DNA of 64,000 nt, from contig CAUJLY010000003.1 of assembly GCA_963281155.1 (NCBI GenBank), forward strand, positions 434,001-498,000, in the 5' to 3' direction. The DNA is from Rhabditophanes sp. KR3021. Taxonomy: Eukaryota; Nematoda; Chromadorea; Rhabditida; Alloionematidae. Positions 35,056 to 47,446 of this stretch are shown here, in pieces; the first letter of the stretch is position 1; every line of letters begins with the position of its first letter. The translations under genes and the position numbers were made by a program. Under the pieces are notes generated by a model. It made no database searches. It saw only the letters and a list, made by a program, of their open reading frames with translations, and was not told the origin of the DNA.

Positions 35056-36943
35056 AACTTATTTACTAACTTATTATTAATAGTGTTGCCTTTTTAATTA
35101 GAACTTGTTCATATAATAAAATATTTATGACATCTTATTGTTACTTGTTATCTTAATTTATTCAAAGATAATCTCATTTGGTGAGTAGTTGCAATCCAAA
35201 ATAATAATCTCTCAAGGAGCTTAATCTAATATTAGTGCCAGCTTTGACCATACGTCCATTTCTTAATAACAATACTCTATTTTCTAATAATAATAGGATA
35301 AAATGTTTCAAATAAATCTTAATAATGGTTAATAATGAGGTCCTCCAATAGTTGTTTTAAAGAACCTCTTCATGACATAACATTAACTTTTTGTTGCCAT
35401 CAAAGCAATAATATTACGAATACAAATCCTTGTTGATTAACATGAAGTATATGAATAATGAAATTAATTAAAGCACCCATAAGACAAGCTTCTCTTCATA
35501 AATATTAATATCATTACTACTAGTTTGTGATTAAGCCTATGTCATCAACTTCACCAACATAAACTCACAACAAAAGTGAATTTGATTGGTACATGATAAC
35601 AAGTTACTTTTAACAAACAAATTGTCATTAACACAATTTTTCATGAATTTATTTAATTCCTATTTATTTATATATCAAACCCCTGGTATCAAATATATAC
35701 CATGAATTCTTTATTTGATATCTTACAAAAATACTAAATGCTATTGTTAACCACGACAAACTGTTTGCCTCTCTATATATTGGAAGAATAGCCATCAAAA
35801 AATGGTTTATTAATATATAAGCTTACAACTATCTATTTATCCTATCTTATCCAATTTCATGACCTGCCATCACGCTACTACATACAAATAGTGTGTTATT
35901 TGAAGTCATTTTTGACCATACATACTTTTTATTACAAATAAAACACTCCACAATACCAGTTTTTGATTATTATTAAACTTTATTAAAGAGTTTAATTGAA
36001 CCACAAACACTCATATTTATAATTTAATAAGTTTTAACCTTTTCGACTACTTATTTTTTACCCTCATATTTGCAACAAACTGTTGTGGATCATTCAAATA
36101 CCCTACGAATGCCTTTACAAATCTTGTTTTTGAACTGGTAAAGATTAAGATTTAGGAAAGCAGTCAAAAAATATGTGATTAAAACAAATAAGATTTCATA
36201 TATTATGTCTAATGCTTTCACGTCAAACACATACCACGTATATTTGGTTGTTTTATAGTATGTGTATTCTATTGCCTTTTACTTTAATTATATATTCTTC
36301 CTCGCTTTTGTAGTGGTGGTGGTAAAAGTAATAATAAATTATTTACTCCAATTTAGGACTCTCGTTAAAACTTGAACAATTACATGCTTCCATGCCTTCT
36401 TATCATTTTAAAATGGTCAAATCGGATTGGATTTAGGACCATATAATCGTCATTAACTGTAAGCTGCCTTGGAAGTAGCTTTGACTTTGTGATAAGTATA
36501 AATTGGGCGTTATCGTTTGCGTAATACTTTTCACTACTTTTCAGTCATTACATGTAAAAGTGTATTTATGGTAGGGAAACTAATTATTATTAAGAACAGA
36601 CAGGATACGTTTGTGCCATACCCACTTTGCCTCTCACTTACTTTCCTGTCAACTAAATGGTTTTGATTGGTACCTTTTGGAACCATCTAAATTGTATCTT
36701 TTCCTCTTACTCTTTTAATGACGCCTAGTTATGTGGCCATTAATAAACAAAATACAAAACTATTGTCTTACTTCATGTTTTTGTTATCTTATTCCATGTT
36801 GTACTATCTTAAAACCATATGTATTATGTCGTGCTGATTAAGTATGTTAATTTGATTTATCGCTACAAGGTCATTTAAATAATAAATTTGTTAACACCAT
36901 AAATATATTAATAAACCTTTTAATTTAGTCAGTCATAATTAGG
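35056..36943. other. Gene-free AT-rich stretch (1.9 kb)
   Basis: A polyadenylation-like AATAAA follows LARS2 at about 35117. The rest is AT-rich with many short homopolymers and no open frame of note on either strand. I see no repeat array or RNA gene. Confidence 0.5.
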
Positions 36944-38982
36944 ATGAATATGAAAGCAACTTCTATTATTCTTTTAATTTATTATTTAAGTAATGTTTGC
37001 GGAGGGATGAAACTTCCTAATGAGTGGCAATTGTTGACTACGGGGATGCGTCAAGAAATAACTACTACTGCCACTTCTAATTTTGATTTGTCTGGACAAA
37101 AGTCTACAGAAGATGACTTTAACTTGGTGAGTGAAAGCAAAGAATCCACCACGACTCAAAGTGTTCCCTTGGATGTTTTGGCTATCACAGTAGCGGATGT
37201 AAATTTGTTTCGTGATCTCACAACCCTACAAATCACCTCATCTTCACAACAACCAACAACAACAGCAAACAGTAACAGCTTTCCAGGAGATGTATCCATG
37301 ATTAAAATAACACATTTCATAACTCCTACTGAACAAGAAAAACAGGATGATAATGATCTTTCTCCAGAAAAAGATGATCATCAAATGATTAAACAAACTA
37401 ATCAAAGTTCTGATAAAAGTGATGTTCAATTTGGAGTTATTCACTTTCCCAATCACACGGCTGTCACTGAACAAGTGGATATTAAAAAAGACTTAGGTGA
37501 TATTAAAAAAGACTTTATTAATAGTGACAAAATTGTGGTAACAAAAGTTGAAACAACCACAATCAAGGCAATTGAACTTTCATTTAAAAGTAATCCAGAT
37601 GTGGTGACAATTCCAATTCAATCTACAACAATAAAAACACCAGAAGAGTCTTTTAAAAGTGAAACAATCTTTCCCCTCCTCATTGAAACAACCCAACAAC
37701 CTTCAACCACGACTGATGTATCTTTAACCACAACAACTAAATTGCCCTCAACTACAAATGATTCACCCTCAACAAGAACCGTTATTACTCCTTCACTTTC
37801 ACATATTCTAAATTCAATTGAAATAAGTCCTGAAGTTATGGGTGCATTAGTGGACAATTCCAAACCCTCCACAATACTCCCACCCAATAGTGAGAAAAGT
37901 GCAAATAATCAGTTGGCAATTGAAATAACTACGACGTTACCTAAAACGAATTTATCATCATCAGAAGAACAACCAAATATGTTAGAAATATTTGACTCGA
38001 CTCTAATAAAGGCAAAAGATGCTCTCAATGGTGGGGGAAAAGAAGAAAATGAGCATCACGAAGTAGAATTTAGTATCAAATTTGATTCCTCTCTCTTACC
38101 AGAACTAAAACAAAAAAAAGAAAAAGATATTTTGATGAAAGTTTCAGAACAAGTAAATCCAATTTTAAATGAAATGCTAACCAAATTACTAACCAATAAC
38201 TTCCTATTGCTCCAATTAACTCACCTCAAAGAAGATTATGTTACGTTAGAAGGTCTTGTTTTGACGATTCACGAAATCTCTAATTTAACTGAATTGCAGT
38301 TAAATATAAATATGCTCCTAACTGAACAATCATTCATAATTGGGGGAAATAAATTTGAAGTCAATTCAGCTACATTTGAACAAACCAACAATTTAAAACG
38401 AAAGGGAAAAGATATGCTGAAGTCGTGGATAGATGCTTTGTCTAGTGATAAGAGTGAAGATGTTATTTTTTGTATGCTGTTGATTTGTGGAATTTTGGTG
38501 GCTATTATTGTGTTGATAGTGGTTATTGTTTTAATTGTAAGCTGTTTTGATTATGATTTGATGATTAAGGGCTTGAGGGCGAGGGATAATGTGAGGTGGA
38601 TGGGTTTGAGAGGTTGGGAGTGGATTAGCGTAAGGAAGGTGTTGTTGGTTGATGTAGTTGTGGTTAAATATCAAATTTGAGTTGATTAAAGTTATTAATA
38701 AATTTTTATTTTTTAGTGCAAGAGGTATGGAGAACAAAGAAGTATGGAATTGAACAAGACTCAACATTCAATTAATATCGCCACTGTTGAAAAAGGAAAT
38801 GTATCGGAAAGCTGTTCATTAAAAGACAACGATGATAATATGGATGGAAAGAAAGTTGATTTGTATGTTTAACTTATTTAGTAATTTCCATTAAATATCA
38901 ATTTAGAGTTGCATTTGGTCGTCTCAATTCAATGTCTTCTCAAGGGAATTTAAGAAAAAATGATTTAACAAGTATGCATTAA
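36944..38982 (+). CDS. Mucin-like single-pass membrane protein with SEA-like region
   Basis: Exons 36944-38536, 38717-38862 and 38907-38982 give 604 aa in frame. Reading straight through the first donor would add an artificial tail. The start MNMKATSIILLIYYLSNVCGG is a signal peptide. Residues about 25-370 are Thr/Ser-rich with TTT and PSTTT runs and N-x-S/T sites, as in O-glycosylated stalks. A roughly 110-residue folded region follows (VEFSIKFDSSLLPEL through LLTEQSFIIGG), whose strand/helix alternation resembles an SEA domain but is not certain. Next come a Lys-rich stem and one strong transmembrane helix (VIFCMLLICGILVAIIVLIVV). The cytoplasmic tail of about 75 residues comes from exons 2-3. 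The likely role is surface coat or adhesion. The family is unknown. Confidence 0.68.
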
Positions 38983-40174
38983 TGACAACTAAATATATTG
39001 GATTGATCTCCAGGCAACTTTTCAATAATTCTTTTTATATAAATACAGCCATACAGCATTTAACAACTAATTTAAAGGCTTGTACTTTAATGAAACTTTA
39101 AATAAATTTAATTGAGAAATGTGTTTATGTTTATTTTATGACGATTTTAATAAAACTAAAAATATTTGGTATTGCGTGTTGAATAATAATTAATTAGCTT
39201 ATCAAAAATTAAATATTTGTATTCAAACATAAAATATTTATATGCAAACATATTGCACCAGCCAACAGAGATGGCAAACTTTCAGAGAATAAAAGTTCAA
39301 TTGATGCTAAAGTTCTGGAACAAGTTGAGTCTTATGAGTTTTTGCGTCAGATCATTTGCAACGGAAACTCGATGACGATGAATTTTGAACTAAATAACAG
39401 GCTAAAAAAATATTCTAAAGCTTTCTTCGCTAATAAAAATCTATTTTTTACATTTATTTTTAAATGTCGATAAAACTGTTACAGCCTTAAAAGTAGATTA
39501 AAAACTAAAATATTTTAAAGCATATCGAAATTTGCAATTGAATTATTAAGCTTATATTTAATAACAATTGTTTATGAGCCGAATTCGATTTTTGAATTTA
39601 ATAAAGTGAGTCCAGAGTCATAAGAATATTGTGTTTTAAGTAACGACACACTATCAAATCTAAAAATTCTTGCCAATCAGATATTGGATAGTTAAGTGTT
39701 ATGAACAGGACCCAAAGGTGACTCTCAACTTCCATGTGCTAATGAAGGAAGAACTTTATTTCGTCTTTTTTAGCAATTATGTCCTTATTTGAAGTACCCT
39801 TTTCAAGATAATTTCCACTTTTCCAAAAAGTAACTTAGGAAAATAAGAATTAATCAAACTATTTTATTAGGAAAATTTTAGTGCTTTACTATTCTTAATG
39901 ACAAACGAATTCATTTGTTCAGGAACTCGGGTGGCTAAAAGCCAGATCTTAACATTAAGATAATTTTCAGGCAGAATATAATTGATGAATTGTTGAAAGA
40001 TCACCCACATTTATGAACCGTTTTTGTGACTGAATTAGTCTATTTTAATACCTCACTGAAGTTGTGAGTTTGCTACAAATAGCTTTTTAAAAGAATAATA
40101 TTTTCAATTATAAATACATGTGAAAGTGAAGAAACATTTATTGACTAACTTAAATCCAATGTATGTTTTAGCAA
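38983..40174. other. Mostly gene-free stretch with one exon-like segment
   Basis: About 1.2 kb between the mucin-like gene and the S28 peptidase. The sequence at about 39255-39472 (+) is open for about 70 codons (contains KVLEQVESYEFLRQIICNG) and has more even base composition than its flanks. It lacks a start and clear splice partners, so I do not call a gene. The remainder is AT-rich and featureless. Confidence 0.35.
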
Positions 40175-41848
40175 TTATTTAGGCAAAGATAGCCATTCAT
40201 CCAAATGTTGACTTAATTGATGTCTGGCATCCGTTAATGATGCAGGATCACTTTGTGAAGCAGGATACATATCTAAAAAGAATAATATTTTTTATTGAGT
40301 ATAATTTTACCTTCACAATGACTTGTTCCTTTAATCAACAAAGGATAGTTTTGACTGTTTGTGGCTTTTAAAACACCCAATGAATGCCATGGATCTGTAA
40401 AAAACATTAGGATAAAAGTTACAACTGTAAAATAAAGTCAAAAATATTTATAAACTAACCGACTAAACCATTTGGCAAAATAACTCTTGTTCCTCGAAAT
40501 TGAGCAGCACCTCCATATTGCGTATTTGTCTTTTTGACAGAATTGTAAATCGTTGAATTTGTAGTCAAAGATCCAAAGGATTCTTCGCATGATTTTGTAA
40601 AGTAATCTATGCTTACAACATCCCCCCAAAAGTCTTTAATTTCTGGTCTATCAGCAGCTTGGAAAAAGCCGAATTCATTACATGTCTATAAACAATGAAA
40701 TTATTCAAATAAATTTCGACTTACCTGCCAAAACCAGGCATCATTATCTGACCAACTTCTTCCATTTCGAGAAACTGCATTAACGTTTCTTTGAACTCTA
40801 ATAGCTGTACATTCATCTTCACCATTAATCTGCTTAACCCACTTCACAGCAGCTTGGATATTTTCAATTGGTGTATGAGTTGAACGCAAGTGCCAAGCAC
40901 ACAGATTATCAATTGTCCTGACGGTGCGATAATCATTGATATTGATGCCACTATATTGTACAATTGTCTTGTAAGAATTGAAAAGCAACAGCCAAAAATA
41001 ATCAATATCATTCTTGTTAAATTCTGACCAATTCTGACACAAACCAAAAATGTGTTTTATTTGCTTTTGGCCGGACTTAGTTTTTGTTAATTCTCTTACC
41101 TGACTCAATGCAGATTTTAAATCACTTCCACATTTAGCATTAAAAGCCGTCAAACTATTTTGGACTACACTAAGATAATCATAAAAATCTACGACGGCTG
41201 TAAGGGGTGCGGAACTAGCAACGGCCCCATACACTACCTCTGGATACATTTCTCTCAACCATGCTGACAAAGCTCCTGAATATGAACCTCCAAAGGAAAT
41301 CCATTTTGTTCCATTAGGATAATTGAACTTTTTATTCATTCCTTCAATAAAAGAGACAGCATCAGCCTAAACAAGTTATTTGATTCTTAAATTTCAGAAC
41401 TTACCAAAGCTTGAGAAGAAGATAATAATTTCAAATTCTTTCCAGACATGTCATTTACGGGTTGCGAGGCCCCATAGAATCTATGTTCAAGATTAAATAA
41501 CATTGCTCCATGACGTTTCGCTTCAACATTCCATGTCAGATCTAATGAGTCAGTCCAATAAGAATTCTCACCTGCTTCACCTCCAACCATCAAAAAGATG
41601 GGCCCGCCAGCTTTGTAGTTGCGACTATTTTGCCAGTATCTTTGTTTATAAGTATTCTTATTAAAAGAATTAAAGTGATCAACCTTATTTTCAAAGGTAC
41701 CTTCGATTGAATCGAAAGCCTTGGTGTCATCGTAATGCCGTGGAATTAATTTATGGGGTCGACCAAAATTAGATCCTAATAATTTAGCTTCATTAATACA
41801 TATAATAGCCGCAAAGCAAAGTATCAAACTTTTAGAAGAAAGAAACAT
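40175..41848 (-). CDS. S28-family serine carboxypeptidase (PRCP/TSSP-like), secreted
   Basis: S28 peptidases are lysosomal or secreted and cleave after proline or release dipeptides. The exons are 41848-41405, 41366-40725, 40685-40460, 40394-40311 and 40272-40175. They give 497 aa, all in frame with introns of 38-65 bp. The start MFLSSKSLILCFAAIICINEA is a signal peptide. The opening EGTFENKVDHFN is typical of the family. Next come PIFLMVGGEAGE (oxyanion region), FNLEHRFYGAS and the nucleophile elbow WISFGGSYSGALSAW (Ser about 176). Then come the acid DPWHSLG (Asp about 438) and the base GTSHCEDMYP (His about 463). The triad is complete, so the enzyme should be active. Overall it is closer to the TSSP / K12H4.7 branch than to PRCP, judged by motif wording. 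Confidence 0.93.
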
Positions 41849-42066
41849 GATTTATGGTTAAATGACTGACAACTCACTACTTGTATAAGTTTTGTTTTAT
41901 CTTTCCTGATAAAGAAACGTTCTTATAAGATGTTTAGTTTCGCATCAAAAAGCACTCATTAGTAACGGACTCCTTTAGAGATAATTTGAATGTACATATT
42001 TAGTGCTTGATTTATGATATAGTAACAATGTCGTCTCAATTATACAATTTAATCAAAAAGAGCCAT

Positions 42067-42985
42067 TTAAAAAAGACCGACTACGCAACTCAATAGATTC
42101 CATAGCATAATTTGTTTCCATTCGTCTAGTCCACTCTTGTCTAATGCATTTTTTAAACTTTCGTTAAACACCAAATATATAAGAACTGGACTTGAAACCA
42201 TTAATTGCCATATTGCACGAGCACATAATTTGAAGTAAGCCGGCATATAAATGATAAACATGGAACTACCCGTGAAAGTAAGAGTTGATATCAGGATCGT
42301 TTGGATCGAAATGTTGAAGGCTAGTCTGTTGGAGACTGAGGATGGTGTTGTGCCATTAGTTCGCATTAACAGACAAACGAGAAAGTAAAAGTACAGGATA
42401 ATGCTGAGGATGGCATAAAGGCAGTTGTTTGTTAGATGAAGCCAATTATTTCCGATTATTTCTTCTTGACCATTGATGCCAAATGTTGGGTCGAAAATTC
42501 ATGTATAGGCATATGAATTGAAGTATAATGTCTTTGTGGAGAGTGCTCAGACGATGCTGTATCCAAAGATAATTATCAACCAAATATATCTCTTCCCTTC
42601 AAATAACATCTTCCAGCATGGACGATTTGTAATTTGCAAGCTTCTATTAAATAACAAAAGCATCGACAAGGCACAGCTAATCAAATAAAAGGTAAATGTA
42701 AAAAAGCCCATAAAAACCATTGTAATCGGATTCGAACAGGGAGTCATTCCTTTCAAAATAAGGACACCGGAAGCAATACCTATAGAAAATGACTCTCCAC
42801 AATCACACAAAAGCAAAAAAACATAATCTTATAACAGGACAAATTAAATTGTTCTTTTTGTAACATCGTCCACCCAAAAGGCAAGTACAAAATTAAAGTT
42901 AAAGTGCCAAGTAAAGTAGCCCAGCCACCAAATAATAATCTCCAAAATATATAAATTTGTTTTCCTCATACATGGAGCAGTTCAA
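42067..42985 (-). pseudogene. Srt-class serpentine chemoreceptor pseudogene
   Basis: Seven-helix receptors of class T are nematode chemoreceptors. The minus strand reads as successive Srt segments: GGWATLLGTLTLILYLP and SCYKIMFF (about 42950-42800); then, after a frame change in an A/T run near 42785, GVLILKG, FNRSLQITN and LFEGKRYIWLIIIFGYS; then IFDPTFG; then the last helices down to TAA 42067. Lesions visible are at least one frame change in the first third, an in-frame TGA at 42549-42547 and another at 42501-42499. The second TGA sits where the family usually has Trp before the FDP motif, which fits TGG-to-TGA decay. The N-terminal start is not found. Confidence 0.75.
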
Positions 42986-43369
42986 AGTAGAATTATATAA
43001 AATATTAACGTCACCCATTGAAAGCTAATTTGAAGAAAATCTAGCTAAAAGTCTAACTACTATATGCAAATCCAAGCGACATTAATTGTTTAAATTTTAT
43101 TCCTAGCTTCTTGTTGTAACAAACAGCATATGCTTACCCACACCCATTAATTTGACTCTTTTGTAAAAAATGCGACTTATTGGTTTAAGAGGTGTAAATT
43201 TCTAATTACAAAGGTTAATTAATGTATAGTAACTTGCCAAATTACATTGTTCTAATAATTTTTACAATGAATTAATCAACTTAAAATATGGCATAAGAAT
43301 GATTGATGATTTTTATTAATAACAAATAACAATAAAACAACTTTATATTTGGAAAAAGTACACCGTAAT
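42986..43369. other. Gene-free AT-rich spacer
   Basis: This spacer between the receptor pseudogene and the 3' end of ALKBH4 holds nothing recognisable. Confidence 0.5.
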
Positions 43370-44236
43370 TTAAGCTGTGGATAGGCGAATATTTCCAATT
43401 CTTATTAATTCTTTACCATATGCTTCGTACATATTTCCACCCTCTAAGAAAGCTTCACCAGGTTCTCTCATTGTTAGGGCGATTCTACGTCCTACTATGT
43501 GTTTGGGAAAGATAGCGTGACTCCATTGGTAGCGACATTCATTGTACATGCATAGTAATGAAAGTCTTGGCATATCAACGAAAACTAATTGTTTTTCTTT
43601 TTCTAAGGACATGATACTGCCCTCCAAGAGATTCAATGAGATTAATCTGTTTCCCCAAATCCACATGTCGTCTTTGTGCATATCAATAGAAGACAGACGT
43701 TCCTCATCATATTCTAAGTTACAAAGTTCAAAAGGTTGGTAATGACCAAGTTTCTCATCTGAAATTTGCTGCATTTTGTTTAAGATGATATCGGCATAAT
43801 CAGGCATTCCAATAAAACGGCAAATCTTAACTTTTTGATGTTTAAAAGCAACTTGTGGCCCATAATCTTGTTTTCTTCTTCCACTCTGAGACAACTTCCA
43901 TTCCTTTTTGTCGATTCTTTCTGCAAGAAACTTTTCCTCTTCGCCATTAACAAAATCTAATTGGAGCAGTAATCCTTCAATTTCAAGGCATTTTAAGTCA
44001 CTTAAATCACTTTCACCCATCTTATCCAAATGATTTCGTTCCTCCCTAATTTGTTCCAAACTTGCATCTGCCTTTAATGCCGACTTAAAAGATTTGTTGT
44101 GAGCAGGACTGTAAACAAAGACCTCATGGTCCCCGAACGGATCTTTTTCAAACTGAAACTTCTTGATTCTATCTGAGTCTACGCAGAATTTGCAATAACG
44201 CACACCCTTGCACCCACACTTTACTCCTTCCTCCAT
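43370..44236 (-). CDS. ALKBH4: ALKBH4-type 2-oxoglutarate/Fe(II) dioxygenase
   Basis: ALKBH4 is an AlkB-family dioxygenase reported to demethylate actin Lys and linked to DNA N6-methyladenine. This is a single-exon gene of 288 aa. An N-terminal CxC..CxxC cluster (KCGCKGVRYCKFC) is typical of ALKBH4. The diagnostic WKLSQSGRRKQDYGPQV follows, then QPFELCNLEY and the iron-binding HxD (His187, Asp189 in IDMHKDDMW). Next is GNRLISLNLLEGS, the distal iron ligand His (about 240 in QWSHAI) and the 2-oxoglutarate-binding RRIALTMRE. All catalytic residues are present, so it is probably active. The start at 44236 directly precedes the CGC motif, as in other family members. No intron is present. Confidence 0.94.
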   Translation of the reverse strand: MEEGVKCGCKGVRYCKFCVDSDRIKKFQFEKDPFGDHEVFVYSPAHNKSFKSALKADASLEQIREERNHLDKMGESDLSDLKCLEIEGLLLQLDFVNGEEEKFLAERIDKKEWKLSQSGRRKQDYGPQVAFKHQKVKICRFIGMPDYADIILNKMQQISDEKLGHYQPFELCNLEYDEERLSSIDMHKDDMWIWGNRLISLNLLEGSIMSLEKEKQLVFVDMPRLSLLCMYNECRYQWSHAIFPKHIVGRRIALTMREPGEAFLEGGNMYEAYGKELIRIGNIRLSTA

Positions 44237-44501
44237 AGCTAAAACAACCTCTTTAATACCGTGCCTCCTTTTGGGAATACTTTAGATATAAAAATGATCA
44301 AACATTTAATAAATAACACATTTATTTGGAATCTTTTATTAATTAAAAATAAAATATTTAAATGGTCTAATTGTATCTACAACTGTCAGATGAAATACAT
44401 AATCAAAAAAGCCTATAAACAAAATGTTGGTTTAAGGCAAAAAAGTTATTGTCTTGTAAAGATGATACATAAATACCTTGGTGTGAAGGAAATGCCGATA
44501 T

Positions 44502-44759
44502 TTAGTAAACTAAAGTAGTCTTTTTGGGTCTTGAAGAATCATCCGTTTCTCTTAAACAAACGGTCTTTTTGTACAAACTGAGAATTTTCCCACATACAAT
44601 GAGTGGAAGGAGGATGGAAAAGTAGTAGGTGTGGTTGAGGATAGCAGTGACAATGGAAGTAATGAAGATATAAATGTACATAATAAAAAGAAGTACGTGA
44701 GATACATAGAGATGGCCAACAAGATGAATCGCCGGGTAAAGTATGTAAAATCGGATAGA
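44502..44759 (-). other. Hydrophobic ORF abutting the HMG-1.2 stop, unassigned
   Basis: In the same frame as the HMG-1.2 stop, the minus strand stays open for about 84 codons to TAA at 44504-44502. It reads as two membrane-like stretches (VSHVLLFIMYIYIFITSIV and YFSILLPLIVCGKIL) and a charged tail (LRETDDSSRPKKTTL). It resembles the C-terminal end of a multi-pass membrane protein. The first ATG is at 44681. The complementary strand is also open and hydrophilic (contains EWKEDGKVVGVVEDSSDNG), so which strand is coding, if either, is unclear. Confidence 0.3.
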
Positions 44760-45451
44760 TCAGATGTCTTCTTGATCGTCTAAGTCATCGTGCTGGTCAT
44801 CAAGCCCAACATCTACTATTCCTCCTACGTTACTACTACTGCCGTTGGCTTGAGATAAGGATGATGGTTTGGCGGAGGCTTCTCCTCGAAACGATTTCAT
44901 TTCTTCTGCATATCTTTCCTTGTCGTCTGAGGCCCGTTTTTCATATATTGAACGCTCCTCTTCACTCAGGCCCTTCCAGAATTTACCAAGTTCTTGTGCT
45001 ACTTGACCTACTTTCCAATCTAAAAAGAACATTTAATAAATGAGCAAACATTAAATCCTAGATTCATCATAATCAACTCCAAACTAAATGTACCTGTATG
45101 CGCTCTTTGCACCTCCGGTCTCCGTTCATTAGAAAAGAAGAAAAAGGCGGAAAGGGCTCTTTTCGGTGCATTAGGATCCTTCTTTGCTCTCTTTCGTTTA
45201 CGCGACTCTGTTTCCCCCCCATACGCTTGAACCTCAGCCTGATATCTCTCGGCATCCTTTTGAGCTAATTCAAAAAATCGCCTCTTTTCATCATCAGACA
45301 TCGTCTTCCACTTTTCGGAACATTTCTTTGAGATCTCGGTCACTTGGACATTTTCACTAGGATACTTTTTCTTATGCTCTTCATAACACATCTTTACAAA
45401 AAAACCATAGGGTGAAGTTTTACCCCGGACGGGTGGTTTCGTATCTCGCAT
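44760..45451 (-). CDS. hmg-1.2: HMG-1.2-type two-box HMGB chromatin protein
   Basis: HMGB proteins bend DNA and assist chromatin remodelling and transcription. Exon 1 is 45451-45094 and exon 2 is 45019-44760 (74-bp intron, GTACAT...TTTTTAG), 205 aa in all. Box A contains SPYGFFVKMCYEEHKKKYP and CSEKWKTMSDDEKRRF. A basic linker (RKRKRAKKDPNAPKRALSA) leads into box B (FFFFSNERRPEVQ, then WKVGQVAQELGKFWKGLSEEE). An acidic tail rich in D and Q (DDQHDDLDDQEDI) ends the protein. The order and wording match nematode HMG-1.2 closely and no lesion is visible. The single intron splits box B just before WKVGQ. Confidence 0.96.
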
Positions 45452-47319
45452 CCTTATTTGAGGGCTTTTGTTAATGGAGTAAGTACTTGTTTGGAATCAA
45501 AAGCAGGTAATTGAATACTAAAAAACATCAAAATTAAAATAATCTCCCAAATGATTGTAGTCTCAATAGGTAGGAATGTGGAATGAAGTCACTTCAAACA
45601 AAAGTTGCACGTACAATTTGTAATGTCAAATAAAATATTTTAGTATGCTCGTCAGTTCAAATATAATTAGGTATTTAGTTGCATTTAAAGTGATTAAATT
45701 GAATAGTTAAAATACTAATTTTTGGGGTATGATAAGTAAAGATGTAAAAGAGTCTTGTTAACAATTCATCCTATGCAATGATGGCATCCATGTGTGTAGT
45801 AAGGGAATGCTTTCAGAATATTTAGTAGTACTTTAGAAGTGTAGGAATTATAGATACCAACTTAATTAGAAGCCACGACGATATATGAATGGAATAATAC
45901 ATGTATGAAATTGTGGATTAAAAAATATTATTAAAGTCTTGGATTAGGCGCTATAATATGTTGTAGATTAGCATTAATAGAGGAATCTTTTAATATTTTG
46001 CAGTACGCGATACCTTCAAAATAAATTGGCGCCAAAAGTCAACAGATGCCACAATAATTTCAATTAATTAACGTTGTTTGACAGTCAGAGAAAGAAGGTC
46101 CTAAATAAATTAGGAATAGTTTATTACCCTTCAAGTATAAAACTTAAAAGATTAAAAATTAAAAATAATATTTATCCAAAGGGACGTTCATAATTATATC
46201 TTATAGTCAATGACCATTTATGTGGAGGATAAAAATTGGATAGGTGCCAATTATCTTTAGAATATTAGTTTTGCTTAGGAAATGCAACATATTGTTAAAC
46301 ATTGGGTTAAAGGAGGATGGCGCCTGATAGGGCCAATAAAGAGTAACAAGGAATGTGTGTATTTTAATGCATCTTTTTCTATTTACATGTATGTGGATAT
46401 GCAGTATACTTAAAAAATAGCTTTATCACAATGTTTGTGATAGTTGTTTGGTATTGAGCAAAAAGTGTGTACACTTTAGATGGTAATGTTAAGGTCGCGC
46501 TCTGCCTATTATAAATCACACACATAAATTCATAATAGGAAATGTAGAAGAGAGAATGGTGTATGACAAAAAAGTATGTCTCTCCTTTTGGTGAGAGCAA
46601 AGTAGTAACGAAACGCGTCACAATCTACACCATAATGCAGAGGTTTTATCGTTAAGCGAATCGTCTTTTCTCGCACACACTAAAATAAGGTACGGGAAGG
46701 AAGTGGGGGATGTGTGGAGGGTAACGAGACACATATCGTATCAACCAATTTTCATTTTACGTGTAAACTTTAAAGATGGACGTAGAGAGAAAGAGAGCAG
46801 GGCAAATTGATTGTGGCAGCGTGTCGAGGAAGACATAGATGACAGAGACACACCAACAACCACACAAATAAAAATAGTCCAAACTTTTGCTCACCAAAAT
46901 GATGATGGCCTGCTCAATATTTTTAAATAAAGGGACTATCGACGACAGGACGTGTGTATGTCAGCTCTATGCCCAGCTTCTTTCTACTTTCAAGGCAAAC
47001 AAGTACGAGTGTCAATCTTTTTAAGCTTTTCCAACCCAAATAATACAAACTTTAAAATGTAGGGTAATAGATTTTAAAATTTAAAATATTTTAATTTGAC
47101 CCCGGAGTTTAAGGGTTGCACGTCATCTTTTGATGTCTATTGATTGATTTCACTTCTTTCTGTCTTCGAATCACCTGTTGGGTTGTTTAATTAAGTGTGT
47201 ATCTACATACATATTCTTAGAATGCAAATAAACAATAAATACGAGTAAATAACAAACATAAATAAATAAGAACAAAGAAATTATATAACGTTACCTCATA
47301 ATCGAATGTCCGATCAACG
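45452..47319. other. Gene-free stretch upstream of HMG-1.2
   Basis: About 1.9 kb of AT-rich DNA. The presumed HMG-1.2 promoter lies at its left end. The minus-strand ORF at 46379-46621 has no recognisable content. Around 46660-46960 the sequence is somewhat richer in G+C and purines, but I find no protein or RNA gene there. Confidence 0.45.
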
Positions 47320-47446
47320 TTTAGTGTAGCGTTAGATGAACTTTTAATGTAACGTTAGATCAGTTTTCATTTTAGCGTTAGATGAACTTTCAATTTAGCG
47401 TTAGACCAACTTTCAATTTAGAGTTAGACCAACTTTCAAAATAACG
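47320..47446. repeat. Tandem repeat, about 24-bp unit, 5 degenerate copies
   Basis: A unit close to TAGCGTTAGATGAACTTTCA recurs about five times with point changes (GTTAGATGAAC, GTTAGATCAG, GTTAGACCAAC). The copies are head to tail. Nothing suggests protein coding. Confidence 0.85.

Noticed and set aside
42499..42549. In-frame TGA codons as possible genetic-code reassignment or selenocysteine.
   Set aside because: TGA serves as a normal stop elsewhere (HMG-1.2), Trp is encoded by TGG throughout the intact genes, and the locus also carries frame changes, so pseudogene decay is simpler.
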